Below are positions 1 to 5,675 of a DNA stretch of 6,052 nt, piece after piece. The notes beneath the pieces are model-generated. The model was not told the DNA's origin. It ran no database searches and saw only the letters and a list, made by a program, of their open reading frames with translations. The translations under genes were made by a program, and so were the position numbers. The first letter of the stretch is position 1. The number at the start of each line of letters is the position of its first letter. The DNA is from Candidatus Brocadiales bacterium (GTDB lineage Bacteria > Planctomycetota > Brocadiia > Brocadiales > Bathyanammoxibiaceae): assembly GCA_030586765.1 (NCBI GenBank), contig JAUQZZ010000118.1:1-6052 (forward strand). The letters are read 5' to 3'.

Positions 1-143
1 CCTCTAGAAAAGAGCGCGTGTGGGTCCCCGAGCACATGGAGGGCGACCGCAGAGTCGAGGGCCACTACGAGGAGAAGGTCGTCCCAGACGGCTACTGGCA
101 GGAATACGAAGAGAAGGTCTGGGTTCCTGACCACTACGAATAA
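1..143 (+). CDS. C-terminal end of a hypothetical protein with V-W-V-P repeats (5' truncated)
   Basis: The reading frame is open from base 3 to a TAA at 141-143 and enters from outside the window, so only the last 46 residues are visible. They contain three related segments, ERVWVPEHMEG, EEKVVPDGYWQ and EEKVWVPDHYE, separated by charged, Tyr/Gly-rich spacers. Repeats of this W-V-P-[DEG]-[HG] type occur in poorly characterised, often exported bacterial proteins, but the visible part has no catalytic motif and no function can be assigned. The end is a true C-terminus, because an intrinsic terminator follows 35 bp after the stop. Confidence is high that it is coding (repeat periodicity, terminator) and low for any role. 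Confidence 0.7.
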   Translation, partial: SRKERVWVPEHMEGDRRVEGHYEEKVVPDGYWQEYEEKVWVPDHYE

Positions 144-178
144 CCTTTTTCCTGCTTTTTAACTATTTAATAAAGGAT

Positions 179-228
179 AAAAGGAATGATAGAGGATTTT
201 CGTTCTTCTGTCATTCCTTTTTGTTTTT
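179..228 (+). terminator. Rho-independent terminator after the first gene
   Basis: The arms 179-193 and 207-221 pair over 15 bp with one G-T wobble. Pairs 194-206 (G-T), 195-205 and 196-204 extend the stem to 18 bp with a 7-nt loop. The 3' arm runs into TTTTTGTTTTT (218-228). The left arm is preceded by an A-rich stretch, so the structure could also terminate on the other strand. It lies 35 bp after the stop of the first gene and only 12 nt before the ATG of the next one. Confidence 0.85.
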
Positions 229-232
229 GGTT

Positions 233-643
233 ATGAAAGAAGCGCACATAGAAAAGCCCTGGTATGCTGGCGGTCTGCGCTTTCGGTGTCAGCGGTGTGG
301 TAATTGTTGCCGGGGTGAACCTGGTTATATCTGGATAAATCAGCAAGAGATGCGGGTCACAGCTAAATACCTGAGCCTCTCTCTGGAGGAATTTGGTATC
401 GGGTATCTCAGAAAGGTGGGCCGCAGATACAGCCTCCTGGAATATCCACAAGGTGACTGCATCATGTACTCACTGGGATGTTCCATATATCCAGTAAGGC
501 CCAGGCAATGCCGTACCTTCCCCTTTTGGCCGTCAAATCTCAGGAGTAAGGAGGCCTGGGAGGCCCTAAAGGAGTTTTGCCCTGGGGTAGATAAAGGGCC
601 CCTTTATACCTTTCAGAAAATAGAAGGGTTATCTTGCTTGTAG
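233..643 (+). CDS. YkgJ-family cysteine-cluster protein (UPF0153)
   Basis: This 136-residue protein shows the YkgJ-family signature. It has CxxCxxCC at residues 19-26 (C19, C22, C25, C26), followed by GYIWI, C76, C83, the motif Y-P-x-R-P-x-Q-C-R-T-F-P-F-W at 86-99 with C93, and a late C116 in a CPG motif. Family members are small cytosolic proteins thought to bind zinc or an iron-sulphur cluster through these cysteines; their biochemical role is not established. The length is normal for a single-domain member. ATG 233 was chosen over an in-frame TTG at 221 because 221 lies inside the terminator stem and the family similarity begins near residue 9. No Shine-Dalgarno sequence precedes either codon. 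The gene sits alone between a terminator and a repeat-bearing spacer, so co-transcription with feoB is not indicated. Family assignment is secure; the start is less so. Confidence 0.9.
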   Translation: MKEAHIEKPWYAGGLRFRCQRCGNCCRGEPGYIWINQQEMRVTAKYLSLSLEEFGIGYLRKVGRRYSLLEYPQGDCIMYSLGCSIYPVRPRQCRTFPFWPSNLRSKEAWEALKEFCPGVDKGPLYTFQKIEGLSCL

Positions 644-863
644 CTTCTGAATCCTCAAGCAACGTCTTCTCCTTTGCAAACCTTAAACGGATTTCCACCA
701 AACTGATAGCGATTGGTAGACAACGATGTTTTACATCGTTGAAAGGGTATATTTCCATAAAGAAGTATCAACGACCATAAAGGTCATTGGCTCGTGAAAA
801 TAGAAGGATTGTCCTGCTTGTAGCCCTGCGTATGGCAGAGAGGCTGACTGTCCGTTTCCCTTC
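644..863. other. Non-coding spacer with hairpins and repeat fragments
   Basis: I see no credible gene here. The spacer holds a perfect 9-bp hairpin (721-729 with 733-741, loop TTT), a small GACC-ATAAA-GGTC hairpin (773-785), a copy of the end of the preceding gene (796-824) and CTGCGTATGGCA at 825-836. The last differs by one base from CTGCCTATGGCA at 4119-4130 in the larger repeat cluster. GCAAACCTT at 676-684 also matches the arm of the palindromic repeats near 4034. The spacer therefore looks like degraded repeat DNA. No T-tract follows the 721-741 hairpin, so it is not a standard terminator. Confidence 0.5.
796..824 (+). repeat. Imperfect second copy of the 3' end of the YkgJ-family gene
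   Basis: Bases 796-824 match 616-644 at 26 of 29 positions, exactly 180 bp downstream. In the frame of the gene both copies encode KIEGLSCL followed by TAG. The three differences fall at third codon positions (GGG/GGA, TTA/TTG, TCT/TCC) and are silent. Just upstream, 776-796 would read HKGHWLV where the gene has DKGPLYTFQ, but a TAA at 758-760 closes the frame. It may be a relic of a second YkgJ-family gene or a chance product of repeat rearrangement. Confidence 0.55.
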
Positions 864-884
864 TTGACGATAATCAAAAACTTA

Positions 885-913
885 TTGACTCCCTCCCAAA
901 GAAGGAATATACT
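885..913 (+). promoter_or_regulatory. Sigma-70-type promoter for the feoB operon
   Basis: TTGACT (885-890) and TATACT (908-913) are separated by exactly 17 bp, and each matches the consensus at 5 of 6 positions. Transcription would begin near 919-921. This lies inside the longest open frame leading into feoB (from TTG 864), so that frame's first residues are probably not translated. A short dyad, TGAG-A-CTCA (925-933), sits just downstream of the predicted start point and is a possible operator. Confidence 0.65.
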
Positions 914-959
914 GGATATGTTATTGAGACTCATTTTCAACAATCCTAAGCAATCAAAG

Positions 960-3242
960 ATGTTCAAGCGCAAGAAAAAGGGTCAAAAAACCAAGCCCCA
1001 TCCTTCTACCTCTACCGTAGCCCTGGTAGGTAACCCCAACGTCGGCAAGAGTGCCATCTTCAACCTCCTTACAGGGAGCTATGTTGTTGTATCTAACTAT
1101 CCAGGTACCACTGTAGAGGTTTCCAGAGGTATATGCCGACGTATAGATGGCGTGGTGGAGATCGTTGATACCCCGGGGGTGAACAGTCTCATCCCCCAAT
1201 CGGAGGACGAAAGGGTGGCCAGGGACATGCTCCTTGAGGGGGAAAAGAAGGTAATCCAGGTAGCCGACGCCAAGAACCTCCGCAGGGCCCTCCTCATTAC
1301 TACGCAACTGGCCGAGATGGGTCTGCCCATGGTATTAGACCTCAACATGTGGGATGAGTCTATGGAGCGGGGTATCCATGTAGATACCGAAGGGTTGGAA
1401 AGGATACTGGGAATTCCAGTAGTAAAGACTGTAGCCACAGAGAAGAGGGGTATGGGGGGTTTGCTTCAAGCTGTGTCCCTGGCAAGGAGGCCCACCCTGA
1501 AGGTGGACTACGGGCAAGAAATAGAGGAGGGCATAGGCAGGATAGAGGCCATAATACCCGATGGAGCAGGCAAAAGGGCCCTGGCCCTGATGCTCTTGGC
1601 TGGTGACCCCAGCTTAGAAAAGAGAATAAAGGGTGAACTTCCGAAGAATTCACTACAAGAGATTCACAAGATAAGGGACGCCCTCCAGAGCAGGTTTGGT
1701 GACCCTTTGAGTTACATAATCGGCAGGAGGCGGGGCGCCTTTGTAGACAAGCTGGTAATGCAGGTGGTGCATCTGGTGCCCAAGAAGGCGGAGTCTAATC
1801 GTATCCTGCGTGCCTCCTTCTTTTTCGCCCTGGTACCCCTTCTATCCTTTGCCCTGGGGTACAAAATTATGGACTTGATACTCTTCATGGTCTTGAGGCA
1901 GTTCCCTCTCCCTGGCCCCCTGGACCTTATCCTGAGGCTTATAAGCGGTACTGCCTCCTGTGTGCTCCTCTCCCTGCATCTCTACAGGAAAGACCTGCGT
2001 ACCAAGAGGACCGTCTCGGAGGTATTAGGGGACGTCGCTATGCACCCCGTAGCTGCCTATCCTATACTCATCGTAGCTCTTTGGCTGATATATAAACTGG
2101 TGGGTGTCTTCGGTGCAGGCGTATGCGTGGACTTCCTGGAAGACAAGTTCTTTGGACAGGCGGGCCAGCCCTCAGGGGGCTTTGACCTATGGGTGGCTGT
2201 GCCCTTTACCAGCATAGAATATACACTTACCCACGTAAACTTTCAGGGCCTTAACTACTACTTAGGCCTCCTGGCCAATAAGATAGTTAGCACCCAGAAC
2301 CTTGCCTACGAACTCTTCCTTGACAGCAAGGCCGGCCTCATCCAGGTGGGCCTCACCTATGCCCTGGCCATAGTTTTCCCCATCGTGGGCTTCTTCTTCC
2401 TGGCCTTTGGCCTTATGGAAGACAGCGGCTACCTGCCCCGCCTGGCCGTGATGCTAGACAGGCTCTTTAAGAAGATAGGCCTTACCGGGAAGGCGGTACT
2501 TCCTATGGTCCTGGGCCTGGGTTGCGGTACTATGGCTGTCCTGACCACCAGGATACTGGATACAAAAAAGGAACGCCTGATATCCACACTCTTATTAGCC
2601 CTGGCCATCCCTTGCTCCGCACAGCTAGGGGTTATCTCCTTTGTGCTGGGGAGAATCTCCGGGCTATACTTTGCCCTCTATATCTTCGTCATTGGCTGCC
2701 AGCTGTTACTGGTGGGCTTCGTGGCCTCAAAGATACTGCCTGGGGCACGCTCCGATTTTCTCCTGGAGGTGCCTCCCTTCAGACTCCCCAAGTTCTCCAA
2801 TATCCTTATCAAAACGGCCTATCGGGTGAAGTGGTTTCTAAAAGAGGCAGTGCCCCTCTTCCTCCTGGGTACTCTGGGGCTCTTCGTGGCCACCAAACTG
2901 GGGGTCTTAAAGTATATGGAGATGGCTGGCAGGCCCGTGGTGGGGCTACTGGACTTGCCCCCAGAGACCACAGAGGGCTTCCTCCTTGGCTTCCTCAGGA
3001 GGGATTACGGGGCAGTAAGCATATTCAAGGCCTTAGAAAGCACCCGTGGTGGCCTGGGTCCTGACCCCATACAGCTTCTGGTGTCCCTGGTAGTCATCAC
3101 CCTCTTTGTCCCTTGCCTGGCCAGCTTTTTTGTTATAATTAAGGAAAGGGGTCCTATTAAGGCCATGCTGATAATGACCTTTATAATACCCTATGCCTTT
3201 CTGGTGGGTGGCATGCTGAATCTGATACTGCGTGCCTTTTAG
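960..3242 (+). CDS. feoB: Ferrous iron transport protein B (FeoB), variant clade
   Basis: FeoB is an inner-membrane Fe2+ importer with an N-terminal GTP-binding domain. Numbering from ATG 960 (760 aa): P-loop GNPNVGKS 24-31, G2 region SNYPGTT, G3 DTPG 70-73, G4 NMWD 129-132, a helical spacer to about 270, then a membrane part. The gate region reads LMEDSGYLPR followed by GLGCGTMAVLTTR with C522, then IPCSAQLGV with C552. Near the C-terminus are GFLRRDYGA and LFVPCLASF. Most FeoBs have G-x-G-C-N-x-P and C-S-A-R at the two gate sites, so this is a divergent type. About 80 residues with extra hydrophobic segments (about 281-345) precede the segment that resembles the usual first helix (362-384). 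The N-terminus is lysine-rich (MFKRKKK). The open frame extends upstream to TTG 864. ATG 918 has AAGGA 11 nt upstream but lies almost at the predicted transcription start, so 960 is preferred although it lacks a clear ribosome-binding site. First gene of a two-gene operon. Confidence 0.93.
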   Translation: MFKRKKKGQKTKPHPSTSTVALVGNPNVGKSAIFNLLTGSYVVVSNYPGTTVEVSRGICRRIDGVVEIVDTPGVNSLIPQSEDERVARDMLLEGEKKVIQVADAKNLRRALLITTQLAEMGLPMVLDLNMWDESMERGIHVDTEGLERILGIPVVKTVATEKRGMGGLLQAVSLARRPTLKVDYGQEIEEGIGRIEAIIPDGAGKRALALMLLAGDPSLEKRIKGELPKNSLQEIHKIRDALQSRFGDPLSYIIGRRRGAFVDKLVMQVVHLVPKKAESNRILRASFFFALVPLLSFALGYKIMDLILFMVLRQFPLPGPLDLILRLISGTASCVLLSLHLYRKDLRTKRTVSEVLGDVAMHPVAAYPILIVALWLIYKLVGVFGAGVCVDFLEDKFFGQAGQPSGGFDLWVAVPFTSIEYTLTHVNFQGLNYYLGLLANKIVSTQNLAYELFLDSKAGLIQVGLTYALAIVFPIVGFFFLAFGLMEDSGYLPRLAVMLDRLFKKIGLTGKAVLPMVLGLGCGTMAVLTTRILDTKKERLISTLLLALAIPCSAQLGVISFVLGRISGLYFALYIFVIGCQLLLVGFVASKILPGARSDFLLEVPPFRLPKFSNILIKTAYRVKWFLKEAVPLFLLGTLGLFVATKLGVLKYMEMAGRPVVGLLDLPPETTEGFLLGFLRRDYGAVSIFKALESTRGGLGPDPIQLLVSLVVITLFVPCLASFFVIIKERGPIKAMLIMTFIIPYAFLVGGMLNLILRAF

Positions 3243-3245
3243 GAG
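3241..3245 (+). promoter_or_regulatory. Ribosome-binding site deciding the regulator start
   Basis: AGGAG lies 7 nt before ATG 3253 and shares its first two bases with the feoB stop codon TAG (3240-3242). This favours ATG 3253 over the in-frame GTG at 3232, which lies inside feoB and has no such site. The overlap suggests translational coupling. Confidence 0.85.
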
Positions 3246-3252
3246 CGTCTAT

Positions 3253-3909
3253 ATGAGAGAACCACGGGTGGAAGAACTACTGGAGCATATATGGACCTAC
3301 GAAGAGGAGTCCAGTGGTAGGGCAGACAAGGGTATGGTCTCCCAGTGGATCAGCGCCGATGCCGTAGAGGCCGTCCTGGAGGATATGCAGCGCCAGGGCC
3401 TTATATATCTGTACAACTCTCTGATAGTGCTCAGTGCCGAAGGTCGGAAGGAGGCAGAGCAGGTGGTCAGACGCCACCGCCTTGCAGAAAGGCTCCTGAA
3501 GGACGTCCTGGAGGTGGGGCACGATGTCATGGACTCCAGCGCCTGTGAGTTCGAACACTTTCTCAGCGAAGAGGTCACCACCAGCATCTGCACACTCCTT
3601 GGTCACCCAGTTAGATGCCCCCACGGGAAACTTATACCCCCTGGGGAGTGTTGCCAGCGGGCAAGAAAGATGTTGCGGCCCCTGGTGCTTCCTTTATCTG
3701 AACTTTCCTCAGGGGAAGTAGGAAAGATTGCCTATATTGTTACAAGGCATCACCTCAGGCTGGACAGGCTTTCTGCCATGGGACTGCTACCAGGGACTGT
3801 AATCAGGCTCCATCAAAGACAGCCTGCCCTGGTCATACAAATGGGAGAGACCCAGATAGCCCTGGACGAAGATGTTGCTACGGACATCTACGTCCGGCGC
3901 CTCTCCTAA
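3253..3909 (+). CDS. DtxR/MntR-family metal-dependent transcriptional regulator with FeoA-like domain
   Basis: This 218-residue protein has the three-part layout of the DtxR/IdeR family: a winged helix-turn-helix (about 1-65), a metal-binding dimerisation domain (about 66-140) and a C-terminal SH3/FeoA-like domain (about 145-218, with RLDRLSAMGLLPGTVIRL). Metal-ligand candidates are H75 and E79 in RRHRLAERLL, and C98, E101, H102 in ACEFEH. These match DtxR H79, E83, C102, E105 and H106 at a constant offset. The DtxR H98 position is D94. At the N-terminus E8 and E11 sit where Mn-sensing MntR has Asp8 and Glu11 and DtxR has Met10. A further C/H-rich stretch, C122-P-H-G and G-E-C133-C134, follows; similar CPHG elements occur in some family members. 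It follows feoB with 10 bp between stop and start, so it most likely represses feoB and itself when metal-loaded. Whether Fe2+ or Mn2+ is the cue cannot be settled from sequence. No separate feoA is present in the window. Confidence 0.9.
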   Translation: MREPRVEELLEHIWTYEEESSGRADKGMVSQWISADAVEAVLEDMQRQGLIYLYNSLIVLSAEGRKEAEQVVRRHRLAERLLKDVLEVGHDVMDSSACEFEHFLSEEVTTSICTLLGHPVRCPHGKLIPPGECCQRARKMLRPLVLPLSELSSGEVGKIAYIVTRHHLRLDRLSAMGLLPGTVIRLHQRQPALVIQMGETQIALDEDVATDIYVRRLS

Positions 3910-3911
3910 CT

Positions 3912-3979
3912 GTCACCCCGAGCGTAGCGAAGGGTCTAGATTCTTCGTCCGCCAAAGGCGAATCTACCTCTGGCATGAC
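3912..3979. repeat. REP-like interspersed element with GTCA/TGAC ends
   Basis: The unit begins GTCACCCCGAGCGTAGCGAA and ends GGCATGAC. The ends GTCA (3912-3915) and TGAC (3976-3979) are inverted, as are AGATTC (3938-3943) and GAATCT (3960-3965), with CCGCC-AAA-GGCG near the centre. A partial second copy, TGTCATTCTGAGC, starts at 3997. Elements of this GTCATTC-CGAGCGTAGCGAA type are scattered between genes in several bacterial phyla. The unit starts just after the regulator's stop codon and may serve as its 3' end, although there is no standard T-tract. Confidence 0.6.
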
Positions 3980-4028
3980 CGTTCCTACGTTTTTGCTGTC
4001 ATTCTGAGCCCGCCTGAGGCTATTTGCT

Positions 4029-4072
4029 GTAGGGCAAACCTTTAGGTTTGCAAGGCTAAAGCCTTGCCCTAC
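4029..4072. repeat. Palindromic repeat, copy A (GTAGGGCAA...TTGCCCTAC)
   Basis: The ends 4029-4037 and 4064-4072 are perfect 9-bp inverted repeats. The full arms (4029-4045 and 4056-4072) pair at 15 of 17 positions. Two smaller hairpins can form instead: CAAACC-TTTA-GGTTTG (4035-4050) and CAAGGC-TAAA-GCCTTG (4051-4066). The left 20 bases and right 17 bases recur exactly at 5672-5691 and 5709-5725. Confidence 0.8.
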
Positions 4073-4083
4073 TCCCTCCGAAC

Positions 4084-4167
4084 TGTAGCGCAGACCTTCA
4101 GGCTCGCCGGAGGCGAGTCTGCCTATGGCATGGTCTGCCAGTGGCAGGGCTAAAGCCCTGCGCTACA
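4084..4167. repeat. Palindromic repeat, copy B (TGTAGCGCAG...CTGCGCTACA)
   Basis: The ends are perfect 10-bp inverted repeats (4084-4093 and 4158-4167). Inside are CTCGCC-GGA-GGCGAG (4103-4117) and CAGGGC-TAAA-GCCCTG (4145-4160). The arms resemble copies A and C but carry paired changes: G to C at the fifth base and A to G at the ninth are each matched by the complementary change in the opposite arm, so pairing is kept. Confidence 0.75.
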
Positions 4168-4312
4168 AAGGATTTATCTGAAGGCCATAAAGGCCCTCCC
4201 TACAGGCGGTCAAAAGGACTGGAAAAAGCAATTGTAGCCGCACCCTTTATGGGTGCGTGTAACGCAGTAAATGTAGGGACAGGGCTTGTCCCTGTCCGAC
4301 GGACAGCTCTAC
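4168..4312. repeat. Cluster of further short hairpin units
   Basis: Three more hairpins lie in a row: GGCC-ATAAA-GGCC (4183-4195), CGCACCC-TTTAT-GGGTGCG (4239-4257) and GGACAGGG with CCCTGTCC (4277-4284 and 4290-4297). The last can refold as GGGACA with TGTCCC. GTAGGGACAGGG is a common start of REP-like elements. The loops ATAAA and TTTAT are reverse complements, so the first two look like one type in opposite orientations. I see no gene in this stretch. Confidence 0.6.
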
Positions 4313-4321
4313 CCCTAACCC

Positions 4322-4350
4322 TTGACACAGGTTGCTGAATATGGTATCCT
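4322..4350 (+). promoter_or_regulatory. Sigma-70-type promoter for the L,D-transpeptidase gene
   Basis: TTGACA (4322-4327, perfect -35) and TATCCT (4345-4350, 4 of 6) are separated by 17 bp, predicting a start near 4357. A perfect TATAAT also occurs at 4379-4384 but has no good -35 at the right spacing. Both lie upstream of ATG 4398, and the first covers the in-frame ATG at 4341, which argues for the downstream start codon. Confidence 0.55.
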
Positions 4351-4397
4351 CCGTCACTGTTTGGGGTGGCGCCTCATTTATAATTCTCTTTACAAAA

Positions 4398-5675
4398 ATG
4401 TTATACCCAACTATCCTCCTATCCCTTGCAGTATTTTTTTGTCTATGCGGCCAAGGCCCCTTCTTAACACTAAAATCCTTAAAGGCAGAACCTGCCAGTG
4501 AAACTTCCCAGGAAGAAACTATCTCTAAGGGGGATATAATCTTTAAGGTGGAGGCAGAAAAGCCCAGGAAGGAAAAGGTTCCACCTTCCACCACGCCTAT
4601 CAGCGAGAAAAAGACCTCTCCCCCTGTAGAACCTGCCACGGAAAAAAAGCCTTCGACCCCGGTACAGCAATCAGCTAGCGAGAAAAAGACCACGCCCCCA
4701 GTTCAACAGGCTGCTATGGAAAAAAAGCCCTCGTCCCCAGCGCATCAACCTGTTAGTGAGACAAAGGCCCTGACTCAAGGAGGAAAGCCTGCTGGAAAAG
4801 AAAAGACACCGACGGTAATAGAATCTCCCCTTAAAGAGAAGCAAGACCAGCTTGTTGAATCGCCTGTACAAGAAAAGCCCAAAGGGCAGGAACCCCTCCA
4901 GCCTGCCCCCCCAGGGCTAGCAGGCCAGAGTAAGGTCCAGGACGCGGTAAACGTCTCTCAAGATTCTCTGCAAGAACTCCTACAGCAGGCATACGAGTGC
5001 ATGGAGAAGGACAAGAAGTACGAGGCCAGAAGCTTCTACTCCAGGGCCCTGCTCCTGGAAACCTCGGCAGAGAGGCGTCAACTCCTCAAAAAACACTTGG
5101 ATGAACTTAACCAAGCGTTGGTCTTTTCTCCTGGCATCGGTCCAGACTCTATCATTTACACTGTTAAGCCCGGGGATACTCTCGTCAAGATTGCAAAGGC
5201 CAACAATACCACTCCAGAGCTTATTATGAGATTGAACAGAAAGGGCAGTACGAAGATCCTACCTCAAGAGCCCTTGAAGATACTCCACGGTAAGGTAAGT
5301 CTCCTGGTAGATAAGAGCGACTTTACCTTGACCCTGCTCCTGGACGGTAACTATATTAAGCAATACCCAATAGGAACCGGGAAGAACGATAAGACCCCGG
5401 AAGGCAAGTTCATTATTGAGAACAGGATAAAGGACCCTGTTTGGTACGCCCCTGAAGGTGTCTATCCCTTCGGACACCCACAGAATATCCTTGGTACCAG
5501 GTGGCTGGGATTCCAGGACATGCCTGGCCTTACTGGCTACGGCATCCATGGTACTACTGAGCCCGAGAGTGTTGGCTCGGAATCCTCAAATGGATGCATA
5601 AGGATGCTAAATAAGGACGTGGAAGAACTCTTCGACTTTGTAACAGAAGGTACAGAGGTCGTTGTCAAAAAGTAG
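4398..5675 (+). CDS. LysM-containing L,D-transpeptidase (YkuD family)
   Basis: An exported peptidoglycan enzyme that forms or exchanges cross-links through an active-site cysteine. Numbering from ATG 4398 (425 aa): hydrophobic N-terminus (about 1-20, signal peptide or anchor, no clear lipobox), a Lys/Pro/Glu-rich linker with 13-residue repeats (69-170), a charged helical segment resembling one TPR unit (190-245), LysM (254-297, starting YTVKPGDTLVKIA) and a YkuD domain (299-424). The catalytic motif is H384-G-T followed by S-S-N-G-C400-I-R-M, with the expected histidine and cysteine both present. LysM binds glycan chains, and the long linker would let the catalytic domain reach across the envelope. 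In-frame starts also exist at TTG 4332 and ATG 4341; 4398 was chosen because a promoter overlaps 4341. The first residues lack the usual positive charge, so 4341 (adding FTK before the hydrophobic run) remains possible. No ribosome-binding site is clear for either. The TAG stop is the second to fourth bases of a palindromic repeat. Confidence 0.9.
   Translation: MLYPTILLSLAVFFCLCGQGPFLTLKSLKAEPASETSQEETISKGDIIFKVEAEKPRKEKVPPSTTPISEKKTSPPVEPATEKKPSTPVQQSASEKKTTPPVQQAAMEKKPSSPAHQPVSETKALTQGGKPAGKEKTPTVIESPLKEKQDQLVESPVQEKPKGQEPLQPAPPGLAGQSKVQDAVNVSQDSLQELLQQAYECMEKDKKYEARSFYSRALLLETSAERRQLLKKHLDELNQALVFSPGIGPDSIIYTVKPGDTLVKIAKANNTTPELIMRLNRKGSTKILPQEPLKILHGKVSLLVDKSDFTLTLLLDGNYIKQYPIGTGKNDKTPEGKFIIENRIKDPVWYAPEGVYPFGHPQNILGTRWLGFQDMPGLTGYGIHGTTEPESVGSESSNGCIRMLNKDVEELFDFVTEGTEVVVKK
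4602..4907 (+). repeat. Degenerate 39-bp (13-residue) tandem repeats in the linker
   Basis: Eight successive units of 12-13 residues can be set out. Examples are TEKKPSTPVQQSA, SEKKTTPPVQQAA and MEKKPSSPAHQPV, decaying to GKEKTPTVIESPL and QEKPKGQEPLQPA. The central three are the closest to each other. They form a Lys/Pro/Glu-rich, probably unstructured spacer between the membrane end and the LysM domain. Confidence 0.7.

Noticed and set aside
721..741. Terminator of the YkgJ-family gene
   Set aside because: The 9-bp hairpin is perfect but is followed by GAAAGGG-type sequence on the + strand, not a T-tract, and lies about 80 bp after the stop.
644..959. Riboswitch or tRNA in the feoB leader
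   Set aside because: I found no cloverleaf, no conserved riboswitch core and no long leader; the predicted transcript start is only about 40 nt before the chosen start codon.
954..1653. Overlapping minus-strand open frames across the FeoB G domain
   Set aside because: They are antisense shadows of a conserved GTPase domain, with low-complexity or unrecognisable translations.
2522..3064. 180-residue open frame inside feoB in another frame
   Set aside because: It lies wholly within the well-supported feoB coding sequence and its translation shows no recognisable domain; it follows from the codon bias of feoB.
3912..4312. CRISPR array
   Set aside because: The repeats are palindromic, unequal in length and irregularly spaced, with no uniform spacers and no cas genes in the window.
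4141..4338. Open frame beginning MAGLKPCATKD in the repeat cluster
   Set aside because: It is read straight through the palindromic repeats (CAGGGCTAAAGCCCTG, GGACAGGG...CCCTGTCC) and has no family similarity or ribosome-binding site. MAGLKPCA-like frames are a familiar artefact of such repeats.
4247..4871. Minus-strand open frames with Phe/Ser/Gly or Arg/Gly/Leu-rich repeats
   Set aside because: The periodicity is the antisense reading of the 13-residue Lys/Pro/Glu repeats of the L,D-transpeptidase linker.
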